Shown here in pieces: positions 18,036-28,864 of a DNA stretch of 64,000 bases; position 1 is the stretch's first letter; every line of letters begins with the position of its first letter. The notes beneath the pieces were generated by a model. The model saw nothing but the letters and a program-made list of their open reading frames with translations. It was not told the DNA's origin and searched no databases. The DNA is taken from contig JADANN010000411.1 of the NCBI GenBank assembly GCA_018806985.1, positions 1 to 64,000 of the forward strand, written 5' to 3'. This DNA comes from Angiostrongylus vasorum. Its lineage: Eukaryota > Nematoda > Chromadorea > Rhabditida > Metastrongylidae. Both the position numbers and the translations under genes were made by a program.

Positions 18036-19130
18036 AACGGGAAGGCTTATAAAGAACAAACCCCTTTTGAAGATGGTGAAACCGCCGAAATTATGCACAT
18101 GTCTTGTCCTGTACTTGCTCATTAAAACACATGAACTTGCTTCTACTGATGACTTTGCGTCCACCGATCCATGATCATTTAAAGTGAGACCAATCATCAG
18201 TTGTATGGAGTGGGCCAACGTATAGAATAGCGTGGTTCCTAAACCTTATCCCAACGGAGTTGCTGAAATTCATTCCAATCCATCTACCTAACACCAAAAT
18301 ATTTCTAGATCACCTATGCTCGCGCACCCAAACAGCACGCATGTGATGGAGTCACCCGATGTTACTTCACTTTATACCAACGTGTCGAATGACTCTGTAA
18401 TGCAAGCCATTCTCGAACTTCTCGTACAGCATGAAAAGAAAATCAAAATTTACGGCTTGTCGATTTCGCAACTAATGGCTCTCCTAAAACAGTGTCTTGT
18501 GTTGGACGTGTGTTATTGTATGGAAGTAAATGAATGCTGTCTAACAACCTCGCGATTGCTGAGAAAAAAGAACGGCGAATTTATAATCCAATGCCGAGGT
18601 TAATAGAAAGTCGATCGTGGGAACACTGTCTTAGTTGTTAATCTTTACGTAGCCTGGAAAATATTTTGCACAAGTCAAAGGGTTGGCCATGGGATGGTGT
18701 TTAGCACTAAGCCTTGACGTCGCTTTCATGTCAAAGGTGGACGCTCCAGTTCTCGATCGCCGACCCACTCTGTACAATCGATATATAGACGACTGCTTCA
18801 TTGTCTACTACACGCAAGAACAGATGAATGAGTGCTTTGAATTGTTAGACAGGCATTCAGAGTATATAAAGATCACATGGAAAAAACCAACCGAGAACTG
18901 GCTTCCATTCTTAAACATCCAAATAAGGCTCTCATAAAGTGGCAATATAACAAAATGGTAGTGGATTACGGCAGTATGGAATCTTGTACTTCACCAATAT
19001 GGCAGATATCCCTCAGCATGCACAGTCAAAAACGTGAGCATCTCATCTTCGTGAAAAACTGCTCACTATGAGCCCGTTTATATAAATATATCGAATCAAA
19101 CCTCACTTTTACGCGTTCTAAATTTGATTT
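18036..19130 (+). mobile_element. Penelope-like element, copy 4, RT part only
   Basis: In order: start of the conserved region (18,075-18,175; LYLLIKTHELASTDDFASTDP), fingers (18,316-18,490; VTSLYTNVSNDSVMQAILELL), a 123-base insertion (18,499-18,621), the palm (18,680-18,935; RRPTLYNRYIDDCFIVYYTQEQM, YIDD intact; ENWLPFLNIQ) and thumb-side sequence to 19,130. It lacks the linker, nuclease and 3' end. One of the less decayed RT cores in the window. Confidence 0.7.
18499..18621 (+). mobile_element. short PLE 3'-terminal insertion with target site duplication
   Basis: A 123-base piece identical in type to the PLE terminus (compare 33,130-33,215 and 10,650-10,785), ending TTAATAGAAAGTCGATCGTGG. 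It interrupts the RT of copy 4 and is flanked by AACAGTGTCTT (18,488-18,498) and AACACTGTCTT (18,622-18,632), a duplicated target with one mismatch. Confidence 0.65.
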
Positions 19131-20204
19131 AGCCCCAGCCACCATCATTTGGTCAACATACAAACATTAGAGCTATGATAAATAAAATCGATTTGTATCG
19201 ATGTGTTAGTCATAGAAAATCAATTCTTGAGAGCAAAATCGATACCACATTGAAGGGAAGAGATGGAATTTACTGCAAAGGTCTCGCCATAGCTAGGTAA
19301 TTTGTCTAGAGTCCAGAATCTCTATTAGTCCTGTAGTTAAGAATCATGGTTCTTTTTATTTTGATAAAAAAAATTCACCTACAAAAAGCAATTTGAACAT
19401 TCATTCTGAAGAATGTGGTCTAAAAACGTATAGAGCTCATCCCAGTGGGAAAATTGTGATGGATTAATGTTAATGAATAGAATGTGTATGATGAGAAGCA
19501 AGAAGGAAAAACACATAAAGGAGGTTGGAAGGAAAGAAAAGGATCCCCTGCGCAAAATATCACTTATCCTTATCCTCCACCATGTTTCAGTTCTTATCTA
19601 CCCTGAAAACTGTTATCTTGGTCTCGCGCATTGGTGGAAGAAAACAAAGAGCATCCATACGGGATCGCTTATTTATGCTGCTTTTTAAAGAGAAGGATTC
19701 AGCGTAGTTCTTTTATGCCATGTGTTAACTCCCGGCCAGATACGAGGGCTTGTGGAGTTCGCCGCTTTGCTTTTCCTCCAAGTTTCCTCAAGTAGCGTTT
19801 TCCTGGTAATGGTTTATTCGTAGCAGTGCTTCTGGACGGAACATCTAAGTTATCATACTATTTTGCCGGATGAATGAGCCCCCTGCTGCAGCTCCCAATT
19901 CAGTAATAAGCAACATCTCATTATAACGACATGACGGAATCTGTGAGAAAACAACAGCGTATCCGTTTTTGGAATAAATTAATTATGAGGCCTTTGTGTC
20001 TGCTACGCTACTTTGCAAACGAACCACCATTGAGATTCCAAAGACAATCCCTACATAAAAAGTGAACTTGCAAATTTTCATTTGGCCATCACGTTTTGGA
20101 AAAGTTTGTTTTCAACGGTCGTTCAAAAATTACGAATAGACTGAGATTAAGAATACGATATTTCGACTCTTTCAATAGTCATAGAATGGAATGTATACAC
20201 GTCA

Positions 20205-20265
20205 ATGTGCGTACGCATACACTCGCGCATAAACGCACATACACATACACACATATATATGTCGT
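20205..20265. repeat. CA/TA-rich simple repeat
   Basis: ACGCATACACTCGCGCATAAA followed by ACATACACATACACACATATATATG, an imperfect dinucleotide tract. Confidence 0.6.
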
Positions 20266-20574
20266 CAGCCAATTCTCCACTTCTCTCCACTCGGTAGTAT
20301 CAATCACACTACATCATCCACTGTCAGTACGCAGACCGTCCATAATAATATTTAAACATAAACTGTTCTCGGAAGTTCCACCTTACGAAGTCTTTTTAAG
20401 AAGCTCCACGTGTTTAATACAAGCTGAAAAATAATGGATAGTGCTTCCAGCCTTGACTAAGCCCCCTAGGAACACGCAGTGGCTTCTATCCCCATTCGTG
20501 GCGTCATGAGTGGACGCCTATTTGACCGATAAAGTGACTTGCGCCGCCCTAATAAAGTGTCAGGTCAATGGTTT

Positions 20575-20655
20575 TTATCCTCCCAGGCAAATTCGCTACC
20601 AATTTCTCGCCCCAGAGAGATGAAAGGCTTGGTATGCTCAGGACTCCAGGTCAAA
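20575..20655 (-). repeat. SINE-2 fragment, decayed
   Basis: CAAATTCGCTACCAATTTCTCG then AGAGATGAAAGGCTTGGT match the middle of SINE-2 in minus orientation. Head and tail are missing. Confidence 0.4.
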
Positions 20656-22185
20656 CTGAAAAACAAATCTGTATTTCAACCACCTCTAACCATTACGTTA
20701 TTCACGGCTATTTCCAGCACCTCTACCAATAATGCTGACCAATGCCCAATATTTTCAAGCTCTTTTTGGAACAAGAAACATTCGTTACGCGCCTGTACTC
20801 TGCCTGTTCTAAGGAGGAGAAACAGTTCTTGTGTTAGTTGGAGCTGTTTAAAAACAATGAGCAAGAAAGCAAGAGAGAGAAAGAGAGAGTTGATGCCCAG
20901 AACCGTAGTCAGAAAATCACCATTTTCGCCGCTTTTTTGTCTCATTTCATCAGAAATTTTCAAAAGTTGACATTTTGGATTTCTTACCAGTTTTATGACT
21001 TTCTTACTTGGACGATGTGAGTTAATGAACATCACCTTTCCCCAAAAAGAAACTTCGCTCAAAATGATGCCATTGAAGGAATTTGACAAACTTATGGCGC
21101 TGAGCAGCATGACGGTAGTACAAACTGAGTTAATAGTTCAACATTCGTTTTCGACCTCAGCAACTGGAAATAACAGCTTTTATCTATTCAAGGTCTGACT
21201 AAACGCTATGATGGTAATTCTGCTCACGATACTCTTTAACTAATCTAGATGTGGTTCACGTACAGAATCCAGTGGTCACTTTCAAAAAAAGCTGTCATTT
21301 TCCGACTTTTCAGAAACTATCCCGAATTTCTTGTCTAGAGCTGCCAAGCTTAATTCATAAAATAGAAAACAGCCATGGGATTTTGGTTGGTTCCCAATAG
21401 TCATATTGATGACGGCTTGAAAACAAAACCTCTTCCATTACTTCTTCAAGATTTTAAGATCATTCTCGGCAGTGTTTCCAAAATGTTTCAATTTTGCTTC
21501 CAAATTAAAAAGCTTGACGAGAACAGGTTGGATGAGCGTAGATGAGAATAGATGGGAATGTATGAGTGAGGCAAAAAAAAACCTTCCTAGTAAACATTAG
21601 TCCACTAATCACATAATTCATTAAACATCATCCAACACAGCGATTCGCAAGCTCACCTTATGGACGCAACGACCCACTAGAAAACTGAAACTGCAAAAGC
21701 ACTCATTTCTAAGAATATCTGGGTGAGCTTACCAAACAATGAAGACCATAGTTGATTAGTGTGTTCTATACTGTGGAATTCATTGGCAATATATTGACGA
21801 GTGATGATATGAACATATGAAGAAAACTGCGTCGTACACCGACGATGTACAAACGATGAGGTATAAGACGTTCAGCGCTAAGAAATCATCCGGGCATATG
21901 CCATGTATTCGATTCCACTCATAACGTGCTAGAGATAACTTATCTATATTCGACTTGTACAAAAACTTGGCTCACTAATGCGTTAAACCATTCTTTTTAT
22001 TTTTTAAGACAAGAATGCCACTCCGAGGTTCCAGAGTGGTTGAGAAATTGGTTAGCCCAAGAGGTGGGGTCAAACTAACGACAGTATGTGTATTGTGGAA
22101 CGACAGTGACCGCAGTGTTGAACGCTTGCTCATTAATTATAGCTTTTTGAAATTCTCACATTGGGAAAATAAGGTTGAATTAACC

Positions 22186-23648
22186 CAAAAGACCGACTTT
22201 CTATAAACCACGGCATAGATAGTTGACATACTTATTTATATGATCGTATTAACTGACCTTCTTTGGTTGATGCGAAGTTGATAATTACTCGGTGGGAAAA
22301 AAGGCCAAAGTACTAATGAAGACCAAACTTTTGATCAGACGAATAACATATTGAACAGAAAGGCTACTCACCGTGATGTTACGAGTGGGACTGGCCCAAC
22401 GCGTTGTTCACACGGGGTCGCGAGCAAGACACACCCAGAGGTCAAAATATCATTTTGAAATAGGGCGACAGGTCACGTGTGATAGTGAGGCATTCGTCAT
22501 ATCCGGATCATCTTTGGATTTTTGAAATTTATCCAAAACGTCTCAAGAGTTTTGCGAGTTGATGTTTTCGATTCCTGCGCTAGGATCCGCACAGTCGCTT
22601 CAAAAGTCATCGCCGTTGTGCTTTTGTGCCCTATGCGTACATAGAGGAGTGTTTTGACGAATTTTACCTTTCCCACCTAGATGTTCTTTTATGCGGACAC
22701 AAAGTGCTCTACCCGTTTCTCCAATATATTCCTCACCGCATGCGTTACATGAGATCCAGTATATTATACCTGAACTCATGCAATTCCCTTCTCTTCCATT
22801 AAGACAGCTCCTACAGTTTTTCTGAGCTGCACAAAACGACAGTAGAGACGGTTGCGAACTAACTGATGGCGTAGAATATTGGGTGGGATGTCAACAAACG
22901 TTACCTATTTTTCAAGACCACTTCTTCTTAAGCATCTCTTAATGGCGTAACTTAGTTCATTTGATATGAAGAGTAGCTGAAAAGGGATCTTACTTACGAT
23001 CGAAATATTTTTTTGGTGAACTACCCTGCGTTTTTTGTCTAACCCGAGTGCCTTCTACTTCGTAGCCATTGGAAATGGCAATTTTTCGTGCCAGGTTTTG
23101 CGATTCCTCCCTTTCCTCTTCTCCTGTGCACACATTTTTTAGCCGTGTGGTACATGTTTTTTGATAAGTGCTTTTTTCATGTGTGAAGAATGACAGGAGA
23201 GGTAGTGAACTAGCATGTTTTTACTACTTGGCCTACGAGACCATTTTTGTTATATAGCCACTATCTGAGAGCTTTATGTGGATGTTTAAGAATGGAAACC
23301 AGTTCTCGGTTGGTTTTTATTGTGTAAATTTTATATACTCTGGCTGTCTGCCCAACAATTCAAAGCACTCATCCATCTGTTCTTGTGTGGAACAGACGAT
23401 GAAGCAGTCGCCTGTGTATCGACAGTAGAGTAACGGTCGGCGATTGAGAACTGGAGCTTCCACCTTAGACATGAAAGCGACGGGAAGGCATGGTGCTAAA
23501 CGCTGTCCCTATGGCCAACCCTCTAGTTTGCACAAAACATTTCCCAGACCACCCAAATATTGAACAACTAAGACACTATTTTGATAGCGTCATTAATTGC
23601 GCAATCGACAAACCGTACATTTTTATTTTCCTTTCGTGCTCTACCAGC
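22186..23648 (-). mobile_element. Penelope-like element, copy 5, left arm of a large inverted duplication
   Basis: On the minus strand: RT palm to thumb (23,648-23,280, catalytic box changed to YTGD), linker (23,250-22,850), GIY-YIG (22,800-22,500), 3' untranslated region and flank to 22,280, then a PLE terminus near 22,190. It matches 25,107-26,450 closely in inverted orientation, including the damaged catalytic box and the sequence beyond the coding end, so the two arms are copies of one decayed element. Confidence 0.7.
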
Positions 23649-23774
23649 AACTCGAGAATGGCTTGCATTGCGGAGTCATTCGACACGTTGGTATACAGTG
23701 AAGTAACAGTCGTAATAATAATAAATAACAGAAGTAATAAAGTGAAGTTCTTCGAGTTATTAACGGAGCAGTTC
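23649..23774. mobile_element. PLE scraps between inverted arms
   Basis: The minus strand up to about 23,710 encodes VTSLYTNVSNDSAMQAILELLVEH, the RT fingers continuing copy 5; a plus-strand scrap TTCGAGTTATTAACGGAGCAG (23,750-23,770) matches the RT stretch FELLNEQS of copy 3. An ATA-rich simple tract lies between. Confidence 0.5.
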
Positions 23775-23995
23775 CTTTGCACACTCACCGTTTTCTACCA
23801 GTCTTCCACTGAATGTATCACGTGGAGACCGACCGCGCAGAGTTCACATTGAAGTGTAATGTGCTCCTCCCATCAGAATAACAGGTTTAAATACCCCCCC
23901 CAATATCACACGTGATTATGAGGCATTCGTCCCTGCTGTTCGTTTCTGGATTCTTTGAACTGGAACTGAAAATCTCCTACTTTAGCTCATTTCGA
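23775..23995 (-). mobile_element. PLE 3' end fragment
   Basis: Complement of the GIY-YIG C-terminal end and 3' untranslated region seen at 38,520-38,690 and 54,230-54,400 (TCACACGTGATTATGAGGC; TATTCTGATGGGAGG-type; TCAGTGGAAGAC). It has no hammerhead motif of its own. Confidence 0.55.
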
Positions 23996-24011
23996 TTAAT
24001 ATAAGGTGTAT

Positions 24012-24290
24012 TAGGGCGCATGTGCCGCAATGGTTGGAGGCGCCGCTGCGACACACACGTGGAATCGATCCCCGCGCCCATGGCCCACCAAGCCTTGTAT
24101 CCCTCCGTGGTCGGCAAATTGGTACCAGACTTGTCTGGGAGGATAGCAGCACTGGCTCGATACACCGGTAGGCCACCGCGAGTCATTGTAAAGGCCAGAT
24201 ATGCATTCAATCACCTCCGACGATACATAATGAAGTCATGGCGCATCCCTCAGGGATTGATCAACGCCGAAAGCTTTATTTTTTAAGCTT
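24012..24290 (+). repeat. SINE-2, full-length reference-quality copy
   Basis: Head GGGCGCATGTGCCGCAATGG, B-box-like GGAATCGATCC, middle AAATTGGTACCAGACTTG and GGCTCGATACACCGG, tail GGATTGATCAACGCCGAAAGC ending in a T-rich stretch at 24,282. Total about 280 bases. The A and B boxes support tRNA ancestry. Confidence 0.75.
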
Positions 24291-24309
24291 TATAATGTGT
24301 GTTATATCT

Positions 24310-24675
24310 CCAACGGCCTACGTGTTCTTGGGTGTCGAGGTGCGATGTAAAGCGAGAGGATTCATCCCCTGGCAGGGCCGCCCAAGCTGAGGAGTTCTGG
24401 CGTTTCCATCATGAAGCCTAGCTAAGAGCAAACCATTACTAGGATCCACAACCGTCCTGGTATCAAACTAGTGATATGGTAGCAAATCTCCCTCTGATCA
24501 ACATGAGCGGCTATTGTCTGTGGTCATGACAACGTGGGGCTGACCTTGGCCTGGCTGACCTCTGTACTCCAGGGAACCAACCACAGCGGCTAAAACAGCA
24601 AAACTCCGAGAAAATTGTGATTATTCTAGGGGCCCGCACAACCAATGAGGGCGGGTCATCCAACTGCCCAAATAG
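24310..24675 (+). repeat. R3 copy
   Basis: CGCCCAAGCTGAGGAG, AGCAAACCATTACTAGGATCC, TCCCTCTGATCAACATG and GGGCCCGCACAACCAATGAGG match the R3 copy at 6,100-6,520. Confidence 0.55.
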
Positions 24676-24719
24676 TACGCAATGCCTCTTAGGTCCTCAG
24701 GAAGAAATCTGACAGCAGA

Positions 24720-25085
24720 TGGCTTTGAGTTTGTTTAAATCCAGAAGAAATTCTGCACGTTAATAACAATTTAAATTCAATAATCTGGTGGGAGAATGAT
24801 GGTTTACCGGGTTCATGTGGATTTCAAGCTCCGTAACTCGCAGATTTCTTGATTATCACACACGAAGTTGTTATTGTACTATGTATTGTTTATTGGCGAC
24901 AACTAGCGTTTCGGCGGTTTTCGTTTTCCCCAGTGCCTGGAAAGCTAAAGCTGACTGCAGTCTACCTGCCAATCACCTCCATAACCAGACAGGAAGGATA
25001 ATAAACGAAGAATTCAATCAAATTGAGAGTAAAATTGCTTCGTCGCACACTCAGCGAATGGCGTTTTCGATTCCAATGCGAGAAT
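24720..25085 (-). mobile_element. PLE terminal region (minus) with hammerhead-like remnant
   Basis: 24,903-24,945 carries a minus-strand hammerhead-like remnant (GCGTTTCGGCGG, TTTCCCCAGTGCCTGG on the plus strand). The flanking 24,720-24,880 is shared, inverted, with 38,090-38,340. It has no coding part. Confidence 0.45.
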
Positions 25086-25162
25086 AATGACTTCTATTCT
25101 CTGGTTCCTGGTAGAGCACGAAAGGAAAATAAAAAATATACGGTTTGTCGATTGCGCAATAA

Positions 25163-25726
25163 ATGACTCTCTCAAAACAGTGTCTTAATTGTTCAATATT
25201 TAGGTGGTCTGGAAAATGTTTTGTACCAACTAGAGGGTTGGCCATGGGACAGCGTTTGGCATCATGCCTTGCCGTCGCTCTCATGTCTAGGGTGGAAACT
25301 CCAGTTCTCAATCGCCGACCGTTACTCTACTGTCGATACACAGGCGACTGCTTCATCGTCTGTTCCACACAAGAACAGATGGATGAGTGCTTTGAATTGT
25401 TAGACCGACAGTCAGAGTATATAAAATTTACACGAGAAAAAACCATCCGAAAACCGGCTTCATTCTTAAACATCCAAACAAAGCTCTCAGAAAGTGGCTA
25501 TATGACAAAATGGTCTCGTGAGCCAAGTAGTAAAAACATGCTAGTTCACTACCTCTCCTGTCATTCTTCACACATGAAAAAAGCACTTATCAAAAACATG
25601 TACCACACGGCTAAAAATGTGTGCACAGGAGAAGAGGAAAGGGAGGAATCGCAAAACCTGGCACGAAAAATTGCCATTTCCAATGGCTACGAAGTAGAAG
25701 CCACTCGGGTTAGACAAAAAACGTAG
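25163..25726 (+). pseudogene. PLE reverse transcriptase C-terminal half, catalytic box mutated
   Basis: The longest PLE frame, 187 codons: MGQRLASCLAVALMSRVETP (RT motif before the active site), LLYCRYTGDCFIVCSTQEQ (YIDD changed to YTGD), EKTIRKPASFLNIQTKLS, then HSSHMKKALIKNMYHTAKNVCTG of the linker. The frame is open, but loss of the first catalytic aspartate predicts no polymerase activity. The same change is in the inverted partner at 23,400-23,430. Confidence 0.7.
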
Positions 25727-25926
25727 GGTAGTTCCCCAAAACAATATTTCGGTCGGAAGTAAGATCCCTTTTCAGCTACTCTTCATATCAAATGGAGTAA
25801 GTTGCGCCATTAAGAGATGCTTAAGAAAAAAGTGGTTTCGAAAAATAGGTAGCGATTGTTGACATCCCACGCAATACCCTACGCCGTCAGTTAGTTCGCA
25901 ATCGTCTCTATGATCGTTTATCGTGC

Positions 25927-26295
25927 ATGATCTGTCATAACGGGAGAGACGGGGATTGCATGTGTTCAGGTATAATATACTTGATCTCATGTAACGCGTG
26001 CGGTTATGAATATATTGCGGAAACGGGTAGACCACCTTGTGTTCGCATAAAAGAACATCTAGACAGGAAAGTTAAAATTCGTGAAAACACTCCTCTAGGT
26101 ACGCATATGGCACAAAAGCACAACGGCGATGACTTTGATGCGACTGTGCGGATCCTAGCGCAGGAATCGAAAACATCAACTCGCAAAACTCTTGAGACGT
26201 TTTGGATAAATTTCAAAAATCCAAAGATGATCCGGATATGCGAATGCCTCACTATCACACGTGACCTGTCGCCCTATTTCAAAATGATATTTTGA
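25927..26295 (+). pseudogene. PLE GIY-YIG endonuclease domain
   Basis: 122 codons with GIIYLISCNACGYEYIAETGR (GIY kept, YIG changed to YIA), RIKEHLDRK with the catalytic arginine, MAQKHNGDDFDATVRILAQES and TLETFWINFKN with the catalytic glutamate. A CXXC pair lies just before (MICHNGRDGDCMCSG). The YIA change may weaken it. It is part of copy 6. Confidence 0.75.
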
Positions 26296-26477
26296 CCTCT
26301 GGGTGTGTCTTGCTCGCGACCCCGTGTGAACAACGCGTTGGCCAGTCCCACTCGTAACATCACGGTGAGTAGCCTTTCTGTTCAATATGTTATTCGTCTG
26401 ATCAAAAGTTTGGTCTTCGTTAATACTTTAGCCTTTTTTCCCACCGACTAATTAAAGTATTCTGATATAAAATACGT

Positions 26478-26516
26478 CCAGGTTCTGAGGAAGGCGAATT
26501 CGCTGAGACGTCAGCC
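26478..26516 (+). ncRNA. hammerhead-ribozyme-like motif, decayed
   Basis: CCAGGTTCTGAGGAAGGCG, loop, then GAGAC and GTCAGC. The CTGAGGA core is intact but the GAAAC box reads GAGAC and the stem II side is altered. Confidence 0.45.
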
Positions 26517-26720
26517 GTCGACCAACAACACCAACAACAACGACAACGACAACGAAGATCTATACAAACGTCGCATCAGCTAAAGAAGATCAGTTTATAA
26601 GATCATGTAAATAAATAAAGGAATAATCTGTGTTAAATGTGATTGAAATCTTGGTTTAGCATTTTCTCTTTTTGGTTATGGAGGTGTTTGTCTGGATAGA
26701 CTCAGGTCAGCTTGACATTT

Positions 26721-26762
26721 TCAGACTCTGAGAAAGGCGAAATCTGCCGAAACATCAGCTCG
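26721..26762 (+). ncRNA. hammerhead-ribozyme-like motif
   Basis: CAGACTCTGAGAAAGGCG, loop AAAT, CTGCCGAAACATCAGC. The GAAAC box is intact; the core has one G to A change (CTGAGAA). Confidence 0.5.
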
Positions 26763-26930
26763 TGCGTAAATAAAGAAATAAAATAACACCTCGTGTTTGT
26801 GGAACAAGAATATAACGAACTAAAGTAGATAATCGACAGAGAGCACAGGTCTTACTGATAACCGTTGAAGTTAATTGTTCATAAGGAAAACTTTATTTCA
26901 AAATCATGAAGATATACAGAGAATGATGAT

Positions 26931-27780
26931 TTACAACCGTCCATAACGTCATGCGAACATTGGAATGGGATAATACAGGAGTGGAAATCGATGGTCGAGG
27001 GTTGCACCATCTTCGCTTTGCATATGCCAACATCCTTGTAATAGCAAACATTAGCCAGGCGGAACGTATGCTTTCCGACATTGATGAAGCCTGTGAAAAG
27101 ACTGGTCTTTGACAAAATCTCACAAAAACGATATGTTCATGAGGAACGGATTGGTTTCGTATGCCCCATTCACGCTTAACGGAACAAATATCTCCGAATG
27201 CTCCAGTTATGTCTATCTAAGTCGGGAAATCAATATGATGAACGACTTAGCTTCAGAGCTGAGCAGAAGGAAACGAGCGGTTTGGGGAGCATTCAAGAGC
27301 ATCGAGGATGTAGTGAAGACAAAGAGAACATTCGACTCCGTGTCCACCTTTTCGACTCAGGTACTTCCTGCCTTGAGGTATGAGTCAGAAACCTGGTCGC
27401 TACGTAAGCAGGATGAAAGATTACTCAGCGTTGTCGAACGCGCAGTCGAAAGGGCGACGCTATGAACATCCCGTTTCACAACTCAGAGAAGGGGATCCGA
27501 AGCTCCGACCTGCGTCAACGATCAAAAACCAAAGGTGCCGTTCAGTACGTCAAACAGTCGAAGATGGGCTGGGCAGGACACGTAATGCGTATGGATGACA
27601 ACCGATGGACAAGAGCCGTTTGTGATTGGATTCCCCTGGATGTGAAACGCACTGCAGGAAGACTACCGATTCGATGGTCGGAGTTCTTCACGAAAACATA
27701 AAAGAAAGATATGACGCTCGACGAGTCGCTAGAGCGAGTAAAAACCCACTGGACTACTCCTGACACCGAATCAACTAGTA
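26931..27780 (+). mobile_element. RTE-B LINE, 3' fragment
   Basis: It begins within the RT (ACGTCATGCGAACATTGG, as at 45,138) and runs through the catalytic region (HLRFAYANILV where the intact form has FADD), NISQAERMLSDIDEAC, EINMMNDLASELSRRKRA, SETWSLRKQDERL and the C-terminal GWAGHVMRMDDNRWTRAVCDWIP. It is cut on the 5' side. RTE-A starts within about 35 bases of its end. Confidence 0.7.
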
Positions 27781-27938
27781 GGAATACCGAGCGAAGGTTT
27801 TGTCGCTCAAAACACACCTCTCTCTGATCCACATCGTAGTGAAGACCTGGATACACCCTTGCAAGATTAAGTCAGGACTCCAAGGAGGACCAAGTTGCAC
27901 GACCAGTAATAGACCAGCCAGGGTACCCCGCACACTAG

Positions 27939-28529
27939 GTGCTCCCGTCTATGGCGTCAGGAGATGAGACGACCGGTGACAGGCCACAAAATATGGGGTT
28001 ACGCAGGACGTCATTGAAACCGGATCAGACGAACACACGCACGACAAGCCGTGGGGATTGTTTCTTACTCTGCACGTATAAGGCCAGAACCCTCTCCACA
28101 GACGCCGATCTTTACGCCCTTCTTGAAGCCGCAGATCGTATTAAATTCCATATGATCGCACTAGAAGAAACAAAAACTAAGAAGAGCGACATACGCCAAC
28201 CAAACAAAGGAACACTTGTGATCCGTGGAGAAAAGGTCCCGTCACGAAATGTCGGCGGCGTAGGCTTTGTCGTCCTCCCGTCCACTGTCTATCTCGTCAA
28301 CTCATACGAGATCCTTTCCCCTCACATAGCTATCCTCCGTCTTCAAGTGTCACATCATAAGAAGACCACTATCATCAACTGCTACTCACCGACCGATGCA
28401 GCTGATGAGTACGAATTAAATTTGTTCTACTACCAGTTGGAGGAAGCCATCCGCAGTGATAAAGCGTATCATAAATTTGTTGTCGGAGAATTCAACGCCA
28501 GAATAGGAAGGGCCAACTACAGCGACTAA
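27939..28529 (+). pseudogene. RTE-A APE-type endonuclease domain
   Basis: 196 codons: [21 protein letters not shown] (the N-terminal strand, with an N to K change in the usual CTYNARTL), [12 protein letters not shown] (catalytic glutamate), [25 protein letters not shown] and [10 protein letters not shown] (usually GDFNARIG). This domain nicks the target DNA for LINE insertion. The last SDH motif is lost after a stop at 28,527. The annotated first codon is a GTG, so the true start of the LINE frame is not certain. Confidence 0.75.
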
Positions 28530-28864
28530 GAGATCGGAAATTTTTGTATTAGGAGAAAGAAATGAGAATGGGAACCATCTCGCAGGACTTCTGTCAGCAG
28601 CACGTCTCTTCCATGGGAACTCGTTTTTCCAGAAGAAAAAAGCTGCCGCTGGACATGGGAGTCTCCCAACGACATTACTGGTGCGGGCACCGACCATATT
28701 CTGACAAACAGAACATGCTGCCTACTCGACACAACGATAGTCCCGTCGTCCTGCATTGGTTCCGATCACCGCCGTCTTGGCGCGAAAATTCGATTCAAAT
28801 GTAAGCTGGAAAAGAACTCTCTTAATCGACCACGAGGAAAAAGTCTTGCTGAAAAGACAACATT

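Larger units (their letters stand above)
19131..22185. other. long stretch without recognised gene or main repeat families
   Basis: AT-rich, with a CA-type simple tract (20,205-20,265) and a SINE-2 scrap (20,575-20,655). Overlapping frames on both strands at 20,539-21,110 (143 and 144 codons) show no domain, and two of that length are expected by chance in this much sequence. It may be host intergenic or intronic DNA. No splice-consistent gene model could be supported. Confidence 0.4.
25107..26450 (+). mobile_element. Penelope-like element, copy 6, right arm of the inverted duplication
   Basis: RT palm to thumb (25,163-25,726), linker (25,790-25,925) and GIY-YIG (25,927-26,295) in nearly continuous frames, then a 3' flank to 26,450. 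The RT catalytic box reads RYTGDCFIV, so one catalytic aspartate is lost. The complement of copy 5. Confidence 0.75.
26451..26930 (+). mobile_element. PLE terminal region and shared flank
   Basis: This holds two successive hammerhead-like motifs (26,478 and 26,721) each followed by a PLE-like terminus, and a flank (CACCTCGTGTTTGTGGAAC; TAGATAATCGACAGAGAGC) that is also present after the motif at 38,800-38,840. An (AAC)n-like simple run occupies 26,522-26,558. Confidence 0.5.

Noticed and set aside
20539..21110. Two overlapping frames of 143 and 144 codons on opposite strands
   Set aside because: Frames this long are expected by chance in 64 kb, they overlap each other and show no motif, start context or splice structure.
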